Below are positions 32,468-49,077 of a DNA stretch of 64,000 nt, one piece after another. A model generated the notes under the pieces. The model had not been told where the DNA came from. It was given only the letters and a program-made list of their open reading frames with translations, and did no database searches. The position numbers and the translations under genes are program-made. Within the stretch, counting starts at the first letter, position 1; each line of letters starts with the position of its first letter. Source of the stretch: Coenobita brevimanus (Eukaryota > Arthropoda > Malacostraca > Decapoda > Coenobitidae); NCBI GenBank assembly GCA_032717465.1, contig CM064655.1:21621059-21685058 (forward strand). Reading direction: 5' to 3'.

Positions 32468-33362
32468 AGAAGATGAACAACTACACTCAAGCGATACAGT
32501 CTTCATCAGGGCAGGTAAAGAAAATCCAGAGCTCCTCATTCACACCTTCGAAATAACCAAGAATGAGGTACACAGGTCAACACACAGGAAGGCAAGAGGG
32601 ACGGGGAACAGAGGACAGCAAAGCGAGGGGTCACCTTCATTTCCACGCTCCTCACTCACCACGCACAAGAGAATTATTAAAGGACAAGCATATATCCCTG
32701 AAAAATACACACGGGCGCTCATAAAAGGCAGCCGTACATCCCAAAAGCATGTGAGCACTCTCTTAAAGAAAGCAGGTTAATATGTACTCGAAATAGACTC
32801 ATAATAGACAGTACAATATCCCTGAATTATATAACACGCGCAAATAATGAAGTAAGGATATATCCACTCCAGTCTTGTGCTTCACTCACAGGCACTGTTA
32901 ATGGTCGGACATGTATACTCGAATCATATCCATGCGTCTGACGATTTACATACGTGATAACACAATACCGGGAAATTTAAAACATTCGAGAATATATTGA
33001 GGAATATTATTAGTTGACCTTAAACACAATACGAGGAAAAAAAAAAAGCCATTGAACATGCAGAGGAGTATTATCAATAGACCTTAACATGCACAAAACA
33101 CCCGGGCCAAGCGGCGTACCCTGAACCAGCTCCAGACAATAAAAAATAATAAACACAAAAGCTCCACCACTAGCCTAAGAAGAGAACAGGGATACACTAG
33201 AGCACACAGAGAGGGCATACCTTCGCCATGGTTGCACCCCTCCACCTTCTGACCTTCATTTGTGACCTTTTTCTCTCACAGTGTAATAACTTGTTCCTCT
33301 GGTGGTCCTCAAACATATGCAAAGTTTAGTGCAGTTTCATCCACTTTTCCTTTTCTTAATGC

Positions 33363-33364
<2 letters not shown>
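32463..33364. other. unassigned non-coding stretch
   Basis: A-rich sequence with possible faint repetition (ATATCCCTGAA at 32,692 and 32,817; GAGTATTATCAATAGACC and GAATATTATTAGTTGACC near 33,000-33,080). No gene seen. Confidence 0.45.

Positions 33365-33434
<70 letters not shown>
33365..33434. repeat. (GA)n microsatellite, 70 bp
   Basis: Uninterrupted GA. Confidence 0.96.
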
Positions 33435-33437
<3 letters not shown>

Positions 33438-33490
33438 GAAAATAATAAAAACATTACCTCATTGACGAATCTTAGTCAGGATCGAAGAAA

Positions 33491-33569
<79 letters not shown>
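33491..33569. repeat. Compound (CT)n-(CA)n microsatellite
   Basis: About 31 bp CT passing through TTA into about 47 bp CA. Confidence 0.95.
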
Positions 33570-33571
<2 letters not shown>

Positions 33572-33855
33572 GAACCCTGAATCAGAAAAAAGAAAACGAA
33601 AAACAAGAGAACCACCCTAAAAAAAACAAAAAAACACGACACTCTCAAGGACCAGACAAGAAAAAAATCAAAACAGACACAATAAAACAATGACAGCGAC
33701 CTAAAATCATGCGAACAAAAATAAAAACAACAAATAAACACGTCACTGATGCTGGCTCATGGCGGGCAGCGTTTATGGGCTTGTAAGAACAATAAATCAT
33801 GTGCAAGTGAACGTGGAGGCAAGTCGGGTGCTTTTGACTCGTTCTGTGGTGCATT

Positions 33856-33898
<43 letters not shown>
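33856..33898. repeat. (GA)n microsatellite
   Basis: GA tract with one AAG interruption. Confidence 0.94.
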
Positions 33899-34264
33899 TA
33901 AGAAGCAGCTATCCTACCCCACCCACCCACCCACCCCATCAAGATCAGGTCGCATTTTTGACCCTTTTACCATAAAGAAATAAATAAATAAAACAGAAAA
34001 AAAATCACCATCGTATACCGAAGATAACAGAAGAAGTAGAGCAAAATGATGAAGATTTTTTTTGTGTGTGTGTGTGTATTTGACATTGGGCATAGACTAG
34101 CTTTTCCCTTCCCTGAGGTCCATTAACTCTTCCATTCACGATATGCTGATAAATGGAGGTACTGCGCACCACTTCAAGCCACCGCTTAGGTACTACTTGC
34201 TAGCCGCATGTATTGAGACTGGGGAATGTATTTTGATGGATTGGTAGCTGTGAAAGAGGTAGAC
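33899..34264. other. unassigned non-coding stretch
   Basis: CCCACCCACCCACCC short tetranucleotide near 33,918 and a (GT)n near 34,064-34,078. Nothing else recognised. Confidence 0.45.
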
Positions 34265-34310
34265 GAGGGTTGTGAGTGAAAGAGGAGGAAGAGGAGGAGG
34301 AGGAGGAAAT

Positions 34311-34341
<31 letters not shown>

Positions 34342-34605
34342 GAGGAGGAACAGGAGGAGGAGTAGGAAAAATAAGTGGAGGAAGAGGAGAAGGAGGGTTG
34401 GAAATAAAGATTAAGTAGCAGATGATAACAAAGAGTGAAGAAAGAAAAGAACGAGGAATGGGAATGAGAGAAGCAGGAAAAGAGGAAATGGAGGAGGAAA
34501 CGAAGGAATCAGAGGCAACAAAGGTGGAGGAGGAAGAAGAACAGCAGCAAAAAGATGGAAGACGAGGAGGAAGAAAATCAGGACGTAACAGCGGGAGGCA
34601 CCACG
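34265..34605. repeat. (GGA)n-rich purine tract
   Basis: GGA trinucleotide runs (about 34,282-34,400) followed by irregular A/G-rich sequence. Frames here (Pro/Ser minus, Glu/Lys plus) follow from composition. Confidence 0.85.
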
Positions 34606-35398
34606 AACATAAAACCTGAATTTCTAGACGCTGCTTTAACTGACTATGCATTTTTACATCGCTTTTTGCAGTTCATCCTGGCCACGGAAGGCGTAAACAC
34701 AGCATCCTGTGAGTCGTAATGTTTCGTAGAGCACTGGGTGTGAATTGTAGAGCTCTTGTAAATACGGTTAGTCCTTGTTATTATCTACCTGAAGACTCAT
34801 TTTTTTACTGTATAATGTAAACCTTTGCCAGGGTCGTAGGGTGATCTCCAGTGGCTAAAATGATCTGGTTTACTGTGCCCCAACCTCGAGCCATGAAGCG
34901 GGTTGTGTGGGATTGGGTCTTAAAACTGCATAATAAACTTCCATTGATATTTTCAAAGCAAATTTCCCCACTTTTCTCTAAATAATAGTACCAGATGCAT
35001 GGAAAACGTAATGGTATTTTGATGGTATTTTGGAACACACCACTGGTATAATGAGGACTGCCGAACTTTACCTTTTAACTACGAGAGGTCTCTCCAAAAC
35101 TATATAAAATTATCTGGTGGTAGGAGGAACAGTGGTATGGGATATTGTTTACAGTGTCTTTAATATAAGGCGCGTCTGAGAAAATAAAATATCGTAAGTG
35201 TGAGAGGTGGTAGCAGAAATAAAGTGAAAAGGGTGACACTGTGTTAAAGTGGTTAAAAAGGAAACATAGTGTGAAATTCCAGAAGCATTATTTCAACAAA
35301 GAAAAAAAATGTCGAGATGGTGATTTTTTTTTTTTTTTTTCATTCTTCTTATCACTATTTTATTCATCTCCACAAAGCCCCCTACTTCCTTTCGAAGT
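34606..35398. other. unassigned non-coding stretch
   Basis: ATATAAAATTATCTGGTGGTAGGAGG at 35,101 (written here as ATATAAAATTATCTGG then TGGTAGGAGG) is a diverged dispersed-motif copy preceded by CTACGAGAGGTCTCTCC, as in the 11-kb array. No gene seen. Confidence 0.5.
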
Positions 35399-35427
35399 GA
35401 GATAGATAGATAGATAGATAGAGATAG

Positions 35428-35482
<55 letters not shown>
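35399..35482. repeat. Compound (GATA)n-(GA)n microsatellite
   Basis: GATA tetranucleotide passing into GA. It lies immediately upstream of the truncated 5' end of the LINE at about 35,521. Confidence 0.96.
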
Positions 35483-35486
<4 letters not shown>

Positions 35487-35540
35487 TTTTACTTCAATGA
35501 GTTCGATTTTTTTTCCTAAATTAGCACCGAAATTACCATT

Positions 35541-36161
35541 TTGGGTGATTTTAACATACATAATGTTGAATGGTTATTGCATTCTGCCAGGACTGACGAC
35601 GCTGGTCTAGAATGCGAGCTGTTTGCAGAATCGTTTAATCTCACCCAGTTGGTAAAGCAACCAACCAGAATATCTGATAATCCTGACCATAATGCCCATC
35701 TCTTGGATCTATTCTTGACAAATAATCCAGATCAGTACAGGACAGAGGTACTATCACCACTTGGATCCTCTGACCACAATCTCATCAAAGCTTCATTAGT
35801 TAACCCTCCCACACCTCCCCGTTCTGATTCTGTCAGGGTGACCCGATGGCACTTTGATAGGGCAAACTGGGATGGATTTAGAAATTATCTCGCTGACATT
35901 CCATGGCAGTCTTTCTTCTCTAGTGATCCCAATTCTACCCAGTCCCACATTTGCGACTTACTACTAGCTGTTATGGATTTATTCATACCAAGTCAACAGT
36001 TCTCTAAAAGATCGAACTCTCCAAAATGGTTTGATGGCAACTGTGCCAGAGCAACTGCTCAAAAGCCATTATCATATAACTCTTACTTAAAAAAAAAAAA
36101 AAGAAATCTGAATCACTCTCCCAATCTAAAATTGCTAGAAATCATGCAAAAGCTGTATTAA
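35541..36161 (+). pseudogene. LINE endonuclease C-terminal part
   Basis: 206 codons starting at GDFNIHNVEWL (catalytic Asp/Asn of AP-like endonucleases) and including LLDLFLTNNPDQY, the SSDHNLI box and WHFDRANWDGF, in the same order as in the 7-kb LINE. An A-run near 36,091-36,102 coincides with loss of the frame. The upstream third of the domain is missing. Inactive. Confidence 0.83.
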
Positions 36162-37984
36162 ATCTGTCTAAAGCAAACTTTCTTCAAAAGCAAGCATCAA
36201 AACTACTTAATAACCCTAATGACAATAGAATATTCTGGTCAACTCTTAATTCATTCAATATTAACTTTAACAAGTCATCTTCCATTCCCCCACTAAAATC
36301 TTCAGATTGCAACATTGCAAATGACCCGCGTGGGAAAGCAGATATCTTTGCTAGTACCTTTGCCAGAAACTCTACCATAGACGATACCAGCCAGAATGTC
36401 CCAGTACTAGAACTTGACTCTCCCGAAATTGCCCCACTTAAAATACAGACAAGATACGTAAAATCCATCCTAGACAATTTACCTAAGCTCCAGGCCCAGA
36501 TGGAATTCTGCCAATTGTTTTGAAAAAGTGTTCCCCTGAACTTGCCTCCGTTCTAGCTAAATTATTCAGACTATGTATACGTACTTCTTTATTCCCAAAT
36601 TCATGGAAAGAGGTCAATATCCACCCAATTCCGAAGAAAGGAAGTTCGTCTGACCCCCTCGATTACACACCAATAGCTGTCACATCTTCTCTTGGTAAGG
36701 TATTTGAAACATTAATTAACAAGCAATTTGTTAAACATCTTGAGTCCAACAACTTAATTAGTGATAGACAATATGGTTTTCGCCACGAAAGATCCACCAT
36801 TGGCATACTCAATCTCCTAACTCATACCATCCATCAATCAATTGATCTACATGGAGAAACTCATGCAGTAGCTCTAGATATTTCTAAAGCTTTCGACAGA
36901 GTATGGCACCGTTCCCTGCTGTCCAAACTCCCTTGCTATGGACTAACGTCTTTTGTTCCTTTGATTTCTTCATATCTTAGTGACAGGAAAATAAGAGTAA
37001 AAGTAGATGATGTATATTCTAATTTTCACTCAATTAACGCCGGCGTGCCACAGGGATCAGTTCTGGCGCCAACCCTATTTCTGGTTCAAATTAATGATCT
37101 CTTATCTGTCACCCACAATCCCATTCACTCATATGCAGATGACTCAACACTACATAGTTCATTCACACTCAGACACCCATTTACAAAGTCTAATATCTCT
37201 ACCTCTCAACTCAGTACAGCCATCTCCATAAATCAAGACCTATCTACGATCAGTGAATGGGGACAAAACAACCTTGTCTCTTTTAATGCTAGCAAAACTA
37301 AATATATACAGTTTACTAATAGACAGATATTGCCAGATTCGTACATTACCTTCAGTGCTACTAATATTCCCGTCTCCAAAAGTATTGAAATTCTTGGCAT
37401 CTCACTTAACAGTGCCCTCAGCTGGGCCTCTCATGTCAGATCACTTGCTAAATCCGCCTCAAAGAAACTTGGATTATTGTACAGAGTCCGTAACTTCTTC
37501 GCTGATGAGCAGTTAGCTATAATTTATAAGAGTCATGTGCGCTCTCAGCTTGAATATTGCTCACCCTTGTGGAATGGTTGTGGAGAGGTTGCATTAAGAC
37601 AACTAGACAAAATTCAGAATAAAGCTGTTAGAATCATTAACAACCCTGCCATTACAAATAAACTACCTCCCCTGCAAGTAAGAAGGAATGTTGCTTCCCT
37701 TGCATTATTTTACAGATATTTTTTTTGGCAAATGCTCATAAGAAGTTGCGTCCATGGTGCCACCTCTTCATGCCTTCCCTCGTGCTACACGGGCATCTGG
37801 TAGCACTCATGACTGGAATGTCACTCAGCCATATTGCAGAACTTCTGCCTATCAGAATTCTTTCATTCCCCGAACTGCGTCTCTCTGGAACTCTCTTCCC
37901 CAGAGTTGTTTCCCTCCAAATTTCAACCCACAGCTGTTCAAGTCTAACTGTTACAGATGTTTTATGAACAGAGGACACCAGTAA
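36162..37984 (+). pseudogene. LINE reverse transcriptase, nearly intact but frameshifted at both ends
   Basis: The linker (KADIFASTFARNST, VKSILDNL) is read before a shift at about 36,485. The main frame 36,520-37,803 then holds IPKKGSSSDPLDYTPIAVTSSLGKVFE, QYGFRHERSTIG, ALDISKAFDRVWHRSL, AGVPQGSVLAPTLF and the catalytic YADD at 37,132-37,143. The sequence ISEWGQNNLVSFNASKTKY and the thumb region (HVRSQLEYCSPLWNG, QNKAVRIINNPA) follow. A T-run near 37,717-37,726 shifts the frame, and the proper C-terminus (RTASLWNSLPQSCFPPNFNPQLFKSNCYRCF) continues in the 37,754-37,984 frame. All palm motifs and catalytic Asp residues are present. Only a few lesions separate this copy from a full RT domain, but the 5' truncation makes it dead. 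Confidence 0.85.
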
Positions 37985-38057
37985 TCTGATGAATGGATTA
38001 TTTTTTTTTATTCATTTGTTTTTCCTTCCTCCGTTCTGTTATTAAAAAAAAAAAATC

Positions 38058-38226
38058 AAAATATTCCAATTTCGAGGCAGTAAGAATAAACGGAAAAGGA
38101 CCTGAGAATTTTTAAACCAGTGTCAAAATCGAACAATAAAATACATGAATAGATATGGAGGCAACAAAAAGGAAGGAAATTTTGGAAAGAGTGCGAAAAA
38201 CGACATCAATTTACACCTGATTATTT

Positions 38227-38286
<60 letters not shown>

Positions 38287-38841
38287 CAGGGAAGAGGAAA
38301 AATTTCAGACGAAGACGCATTACAAGTCCTAAACATTTAAACGCTCCACCGAGGAACAGGACATTTGTAAAAAGTGCGAAATCGGACAATAATTTACACC
38401 TCGTAAAGATTTAAACTGGGAGAAAAGAAGCTGAAACTTTAGAAGCAGTCCGGCAATGCGACAGTGCCTGAAACTCTGATGAATAAATAAATACATATAT
38501 AAACGATGAATTACAGAAAATTTAAAAACCAACCCGAGAATCCAGCACTTTCAAGGTATTTAAAAAAATATATACTTAAGGGGTACAGGGTAGGCTGCCG
38601 TAGTTAACATCATTTAAAAGTGCGATTTGACTGTCTTCCCTGGCATTTTACGATACAAAATCCCCAAGACGCCTCTAGGGGATTCGAAACGTTGCGCGAG
38701 ATACATGGCCTTTGCTCAGATACGGATAAAAAATAAAATAAAATAAAAAAAGTCAGGCTGGAATCTTGCTGACCATTCTCCATGTCGTAAAATATTTTCC
38801 TGTGAACTGTTTCGTTATTTTCAGCGCTCCATTTACTTTAG
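38058..38841. repeat. Diverged tandem units and (CA)n
   Basis: AAAGAGTGCGAAAAACGACATC + AATTTACACCTGATTATTTAAAC (38,185-38,230) and AAAAGTGCGAAATCGGACAATA + ATTTACACCTCGTAAAGATTTAAAC (38,369-38,415) are two copies of one unit about 185 bp apart, with a weaker third near 38,110. A (CA)n tract fills 38,229-38,285. No gene seen. Confidence 0.55.
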
Positions 38842-38842
38842 C

Positions 38843-38883
<41 letters not shown>

Positions 38884-38976
38884 CAGAGGGGGGGGGGTGC
38901 GTGGTGAACCCTTAGGAGGAGTAGCACCATCAGCACTTTCCTGAGCTCCTTCGAGGCGTAAAGTGCTGTGTTGCTC

Positions 38977-39019
<43 letters not shown>

Positions 39020-39050
39020 AAATTACCTCTCTCTCTCTCTCCATCACTAC
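38842..39050. repeat. (GA)n tracts, two
   Basis: GA/GACA at about 38,842-38,886 followed by a G-run, and GA at about 38,982-39,016 followed by CT at 39,029-39,041. The two form an inverted GA/CT pair. Minus-strand (SL)n frames are artefacts. Confidence 0.9.
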
Positions 39051-39189
39051 CCGGTATGGTGATGGAGCCAATTATCTTAAACGACTGGGGGATCATAACA
39101 GGAGGAAGACGAGAGAGGTAAAAGTTTGATGTTCTTCTCTTACACTTTTTCATAGTCCACAGTGTTGCATCTTGCACGTACTTTGTACT

Positions 39190-39475
39190 TCATTGCAGCA
39201 TAAACGTCATATCATAATCCTCGTTTGCGTCGTTTTAATCGTTTTCGCGTTCTTCCTTGTATCATCATCATCATCATCATAAAATCGTCATAATCGTCGT
39301 CTGCGTCATTTTTATCGTTTTCGCGTTCTTCGTTGTATCATCATCATCGCTATCATCATCATCATCATCATCATCATCATAAAATCGTCATAATCGTCGT
39401 CTTCAGCATTGGTATCAATTGCGTTTTCATCATCGTCATCATCATCGCCATCACCGTTATCATCAAATCCTATTT
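39190..39475. repeat. Nested minisatellite with (ATC)n cores
   Basis: GTTTTCGCGTTCTTC occurs at 39,241 and 39,317, and ATAAAATCGTCATAATCGTC occurs at about 39,279 and 39,380. Each is attached to a TCATCATCATC run. So a unit of about 75-100 bp containing its own trinucleotide repeat is repeated two to three times. Confidence 0.8.

Positions 39476-41959
<2,484 letters not shown>

Positions 41960-41991
<32 letters not shown>
41960..41991. repeat. (GA)n microsatellite
   Basis: About 32 bp GA. Immediately downstream, GAAGGCTACATTTAACCCTTCCAGTACC is split here as GAAGGCTACATTTAA and CCCTTCCAGTACC; it is the left part of the dispersed repeat without a good core. Confidence 0.93.
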
Positions 41992-41994
<3 letters not shown>

Positions 41995-42466
41995 TGTTGT
42001 GAAAGGGTCATTGAAGGCTACATTTAACCCTTCCAGTACCAAAAATTTCCCTAAACCCAAGATCGTGGTAATAGAGGATTGTAACATTTTTTTCCGATAG
42101 ATAAATCAACACGCGGTTAAATATCATCAAGATTAACCTTATTTCATCGTATTCTTCACGTTCTAATTCACTCTGGTTTGTTTGTGAAGGGTTGGTATGT
42201 GCATGAATCAAGATACAAGGATGAACGAATATTCTTGAACACAGACTCAAGAAATTTTATGTAACTCGGTCCCAGGTCTTGCTTGCGAGGGACTGCTTTA
42301 GTCTCTGGTCTTATTGGTGGGTCTTATCTCGGGATGACTCGTTCCCTGATAGATTATCGGGTCTGTCTTTTTATCGATTTTACTGTCTTTCGAGGTGGGA
42401 ATTTTGGTGTGTGGTTTGGTGCGACTTTTTACGCTTTCCTGTGTAAAGAAAATATATATATACGAG

Positions 42467-42586
<120 letters not shown>

Positions 42587-42599
42587 CACTCCCAAATCA

Positions 42600-43503
42600 A
42601 CCCTGTTCACACTATAATAGTCTGATTCACAGTTGTCACAAAAACCTCTCAACATCTGTCACCCACACACCTGTCATATCCATACCAGTCGTCTCTACAC
42701 CTGTCACTCCCACGCGTATCAATTTCACAATTGTCATTTCCACACCTAGCGTTCCACGCGTTTTCCATCCACTAATTCTCATTCCACATCAGTTCATTAA
42801 ATCCATACCATTAACTTAAGCTTCACACGTTTCCCTTCGTGAACTTCACACGTGTCTCCTCACCTCCACAACTGTCTCCACTCTTCAACTCCACATTTAT
42901 CACCACAACTCCACGTCATTTTCCTACTCACCATATTTCCACATCTCACCCAACAGCTGTACTCCTATGCCTGCTCCTCAATTTCATACATTTTTCCATC
43001 TCATCTCTACACCTGCCATCTCCATAACTCAACACCTGTTTTACCTTCCACTTCACATCCACACCTCTCACCCTTGCAGTTCCACACCTATCACCTCACA
43101 ATTACACATCTGTCACCCTACCCCTACAATTCCACATCTGTCAGCTCCACACTTCCCTTCCCTCACACCACACCCTTCCTCACCCACACAGCCCACCACT
43201 TTTAAGCCGGATAATCCTCTTAGGGCCCCTTTCACAGGTGCCATTTATCCCCTCTCAAACACTGATCCCTCTCCCTTTCCCCTCTCAATTTTTCTCAACC
43301 CCCCACCACTTCCCTCTCGAAACAATCGCGTCCGTCTCCCTCCCCTCCTCTTCCCTCTCCTCACCTCAACTCCAGTCTCCTTTCTTGCCTAGTCTCAGGC
43401 ATCACAACCCCCTCACCTCTCTCAGAGACTGTCATCTTTTTTTTTTTTTTCCTTCTCTCAATCGCATCCTTTCAATCTCCTCAGTCCGTGATCTTCAGCG
43501 AAT

Positions 43504-43505
<2 letters not shown>
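42600..43505. repeat. CCACACCTGTCA-type degenerate minisatellite and C/T tract
   Basis: CACACCTGTCA, CTCCACA and CATCTGTCA words recur to about 43,200, then the strand becomes almost pure C/T. The frames here (up to 141 codons) are His/Pro/Ser/Thr-rich artefacts. Confidence 0.75.

Positions 43506-43564
<59 letters not shown>
43506..43564. repeat. (CT)n microsatellite
   Basis: About 59 bp of uninterrupted CT. Confidence 0.96.
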
Positions 43565-43568
<4 letters not shown>

Positions 43569-43688
43569 ACCTTATCTAATGAGTAATAATTCACCCAGGC
43601 ATTATTATCATGAGAGGATTTTTAGGTTTTTCCTTCTTTCGTGTCCTTTGCTGGGTTGAAATTGCTGGCTATATCAGTAATAGCTGTA

Positions 43689-45829
<2,141 letters not shown>

Positions 45830-45877
<48 letters not shown>

Positions 45878-45975
45878 GCAAAAGAAACCAGGAAACAAAA
45901 AAGAAAAAAAAAAACGGTGACTTCCAACAACTGAGTCAACAGATGGTGTAATACAAAGCCCGATTTCAAAGGAAC

Positions 45976-46033
<58 letters not shown>
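45830..46033. repeat. (CA)n at 45,830-45,875 and (GA)n at 45,975-46,033
   Basis: Two clean dinucleotide tracts separated by about 100 bp that include an A-run. The minus-strand frame joining them is an artefact. Confidence 0.95.
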
Positions 46034-46037
<4 letters not shown>

Positions 46038-46241
46038 TTACCTTATCAAAACTCAACGAGAGAACTCAAATATACCCCTTTGTAATTAGTACATAAAGTA
46101 CACCTAAGCACAGGTAGTAGTGTAATAAAAAGCACATTATTCGGACAGTTTATTGCAACAAGAGGCTGTAGTCTCGTGGTCTTAGGAGACTCTGTAGTGC
46201 TTTCTCGTGGGTTAGGAGACTATAGTTAACGTATTGAGGGA

Positions 46242-46576
46242 GGCGGTAGCTCAGTTGGTATAGAGTTGGCCTACAGTCCTAACGGACCCGGGTTCAAATC
46301 CCGCTGGGGGCAAGGAACAGTTTAGGATTTGAATTCAGGAAAATCAGACTTTACTCATTTACCAGAAGACCCGCCGACATGTCGTAAAAATACCCCCGCT
46401 AATATCAATACACCAGTCCTGTATGAGACAGCCCTAGCATGTATTCAGTATGGACGGTGGGTGTTAGCGCCGCAGTGGTGATATGTAGAAGTGTACGGTA
46501 CGTAGGAGGACTACTGGGCCTTGAAAGCAGGCTATGAAGCCTATGCCCAGAGTCGGTCACTTAAAAAAAAAAAAAA
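46242..46576 (+). mobile_element. SINE-3 copy 1: tRNA-derived SINE with poly(A) tail
   Basis: The head has a perfect A box TAGCTCAGTTGG (46,247-46,258) and B box GGTTCAAATCC (46,291-46,301), 44 bp start to start, and an imperfect anticodon arm. The ~250-bp body includes TTTACCAGAAGACCCGC, AAAATACCCCCGCTAAT, CACCAGTCCTGT and GGAGGACTACTGGGCC. It ends GCCCAGAGTCGG followed by an A-run at about 46,563-46,576. A second copy at 57,628-57,976 shares head and body. RNA polymerase III would transcribe it from the internal boxes; a LINE must supply the RT. Confidence 0.82.
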
Positions 46577-47304
46577 TCCGTATTTTTAGCACTTTGTTAT
46601 GAAACTATGAAGGGTCTAGTGCATTCTTTTAGCTTAGTTTTTCTAGCACAGTCTCATAGGCTTAGAAAGAATTTAAGAATATTTTCACTGGCTTAATAGG
46701 CTTTCTAGTAATATTATTTTGACTTACGATTTATAACACGGTTCCATAGACTTAAAAATGTATACAGCATATTAATTTTGTACTGGCTTTGGACGCTTTC
46801 TGCTTCATTCTTTTGGCTTTAAATGATTTGTGACAGATTTTTAAGGATTACAAGGATTTCTAGCACAGTTTTGCGAGCTTAGGAGGCCTTCTAGTACATT
46901 TTTGTCACATGGGGATTCCTAGCATGTTTTCGATAATTTTGCTGGTTTCCTAATACCTCGATACACATTCCCGTAAATGCCATTAATTCTTTCGACCCGA
47001 GGACATCTCATGTAGTAACTTCTTCGTGCCACCCGACAGTTTTATTAAGATTTAGGGGAGGCCACTTGTAATGAAGAGGTTAAGAAATGTAATATCTAAC
47101 CCACCCAGTTCCAATAGCTACCCAAGACTAAATAAAATCGTTTGGAGACGCAAGAAGGAAACACAGACTGAGGGGGTTAATGATCCGCTTACTGTACAGT
47201 TATAGGGTACACAAGTCTCCCTGTACACTTCCTTCTAAGTCCAAGTGCTACAAACTTTAAAAATGTATGATATTAATATTAAAGATCAGACAGGTAAAAA
47301 ATAT

Positions 47305-47306
<2 letters not shown>
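46577..47306. repeat. Degenerate ~45-bp repeats (TTTCTAGCACAGTTT...GGCTTAG), then unassigned sequence
   Basis: CTAGCACAG / CTAGTACATTTT / CTAGTAATATT words and AGGCTTAG / AGGCTTTC words alternate from about 46,590 to 46,960 at roughly 40-50-bp spacing. Downstream, ACTAAATAAAATCGTTTGGA at 47,127 with CTAACCCACCCAGTTCC before it and GGGGGTTAATG after it is a dispersed-repeat copy. No gene seen. Confidence 0.5.

Positions 47307-47359
<53 letters not shown>
47307..47359. repeat. (CT)n microsatellite
   Basis: About 53 bp of uninterrupted CT. Confidence 0.96.
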
Positions 47360-47360
<1 letters not shown>

Positions 47361-47879
47361 AATGTAAGTCAGAACATATGCTATAGTTGTTTCACTTCAA
47401 CCTGGGCCAGGTTTCATCCTTTTTTAGCCTGTGTCACGTAGGTCACTGGCAGCAAAATACAATGCTGTGGCTCTATACTCTTTCCTTAGCAGCTCTTCGT
47501 AACAAGCCTCGTATTATAGTGTTAAAATATCGTTACAACTCAGTGCTCGAATTGGAGAGATGGCAGTTTTAGGGCAAGTTAGAGTAAAAGCTGTACAATT
47601 ACCCCTGCGTGGACCTACACACTTAAGTATATAATAATGGCAACATCTGAAATTGTGTTGTAGATACAGGGCCAAGGATTGGGGGGATGATGGAGGGTTG
47701 GTTGATCAGCACATAAATACCCAGGGACGATAATAATAGTTTAACGTGGATAACAAAAACCGTGGAACTCAGACATCTTCATCCTGCTGTTGATGGAGTT
47801 ACGAGGAAGCACTAAGAAGCCCCGGAGTGAGCAGAGAGCAAGTAGGTGGACTAACTCGCTTCTACGCCCCCCGGAACAA
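47360..47879. other. unassigned non-coding stretch
   Basis: Mixed composition, one 61-codon frame without a recognisable domain. Nothing else seen. Confidence 0.45.
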
Positions 47880-48931
47880 GTGTGGGATATTATAGTGGTG
47901 ATGACGAAGGCTGGGCTGGGGAAGGGGAGGGAATGTAGGGTGGGCCGGAGGAGGGTGGGGAAGATTTGAGGAAGGTGGTGAAAAGAGAGAGTGGAAGCTC
48001 TGTGGATGGAATGAGGGCAAAGAGAGAGGGAGGATTAAGGTGATGAGAGCAGAGGAGAAATGCAAGGGAACAATTAAAAGAAGAGGAAGGAAGAGTAGAG
48101 TAGGAGAAGAATGAGGATAAAGAGGTTAAAAGGAGGTAGGGAGAAGTTGGGATGGAATCAGAGTGTAGAGATTAGGGTAGTAAACAGGGTGAGAAGGTGA
48201 AAAAATTATTGAGGAGAAGAGGAGAGTAAGAGAGAGGGAAATGATGTGGAAACTTACGAAAGGGGGCAGGGGAGAGTTTAAGGTGTGGGGACCGAATGGG
48301 GGGGGGGGGAAGGCTGGAATGGACGAATGCAGAGATGACTATTAGAAAGAGACTGATTTTTAAGAGATAAGATTAGAGAGGAAAGAGATTGCATTTATGA
48401 AAGAGAATATTAAATGGAAAGGGGAGAGGTGTGAGGAGATAGGAGAGTGGAGAGTTTTGGGTGTGGGTGATATGAGAGCAAGGAGAGGGAGTAAGTAAAG
48501 GAGGTGTAATGAGAGGAAAAGATAATGGTAGAGAAGTCTGTGAACGAGAAAAGGAGAAAGCTTTTATACAGAAGTGGAAAGACGGAGAAAAAAGATATAT
48601 AGGATGAGGAGAATAAGGGAAATGGTGGAAGCAAACCAAAGGGGCGAAAAAGGATTAAAGGAGAGAAATCAAGAGGAATAAAAAGTGAGGGAGGATAAAC
48701 CAGGAGGAATAAAGAGTGGGGAAGGAAAGAAACCACGAGGAGCATTGAGTGAGGAAGGAGAGAAACCAAAAAGAATAATGAATGAAGAAGAGAAACCAAG
48801 AGGAAAAAAGAATGAGGATGGAGAGAAACAAGGAGGAGTAAAGAGTGAGGAAGGAGAGAAACCAAAAGGAATAATGAGAAACCAAAAGAACGAAAAAGGG
48901 AGAAAAGAGAGAAATTAAAAGGGACACTGGG

Positions 48932-48981
<50 letters not shown>

Positions 48982-49060
48982 AATGGCGATGGGGAAGAGA
49001 AAAACGAGTAGACGGGCAAATAAAGTTTGAAGGGGAAGGGAACAGATGAAAGATAATGGG
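47880..49060. repeat. 1.2-kb purine-rich tract with ~45-bp GGAGAGAAACCAAGAGGA repeats
   Basis: The plus strand is mostly A/G. From about 48,660 to 48,900 a unit like GAGTGAGGAAGGAGAGAAAC + CAAGAGGAATAAA recurs six or seven times, and a (GA)n lies at 48,934-48,979. The Glu/Lys/Gly (plus) and Ser/Leu/Phe (minus) frames are artefacts of this. Confidence 0.8.
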
Positions 49061-49077
49061 GACCGACCATCCATCAG

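Larger units (their letters stand above)
35521..38057 (+). mobile_element. 5'-truncated APE-type LINE, same clade as the 7-kb copy
   Basis: Homology begins within the endonuclease just before its LGDFN box and runs through RT to a C-terminus at 37,984, a short T-rich 3' UTR and an A-run at about 38,044-38,056. The RT shares with the 7.1-10.4 kb element the words DISKAFDRVWH, GVPQGSVL, HSYADDST, NNLV/NNFV FNASKT, KSASKKLG/KSASKRLG and RRNVASLALFYRYF. The two are clearly related but far from identical, so they are separate insertions of different subfamilies. Confidence 0.87.

Noticed and set aside
42839..43579. Overlapping His/Pro/Ser/Thr-rich plus frames up to 141 codons
   Set aside because: Composition of a CCACACCTGTCA-type degenerate repeat and C/T tract; several frames are open at once.
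46242..46315. Functional tRNA gene
   Set aside because: The anticodon stem has a mismatch and an oversized loop, and the same head with the same long body occurs at 57,628.
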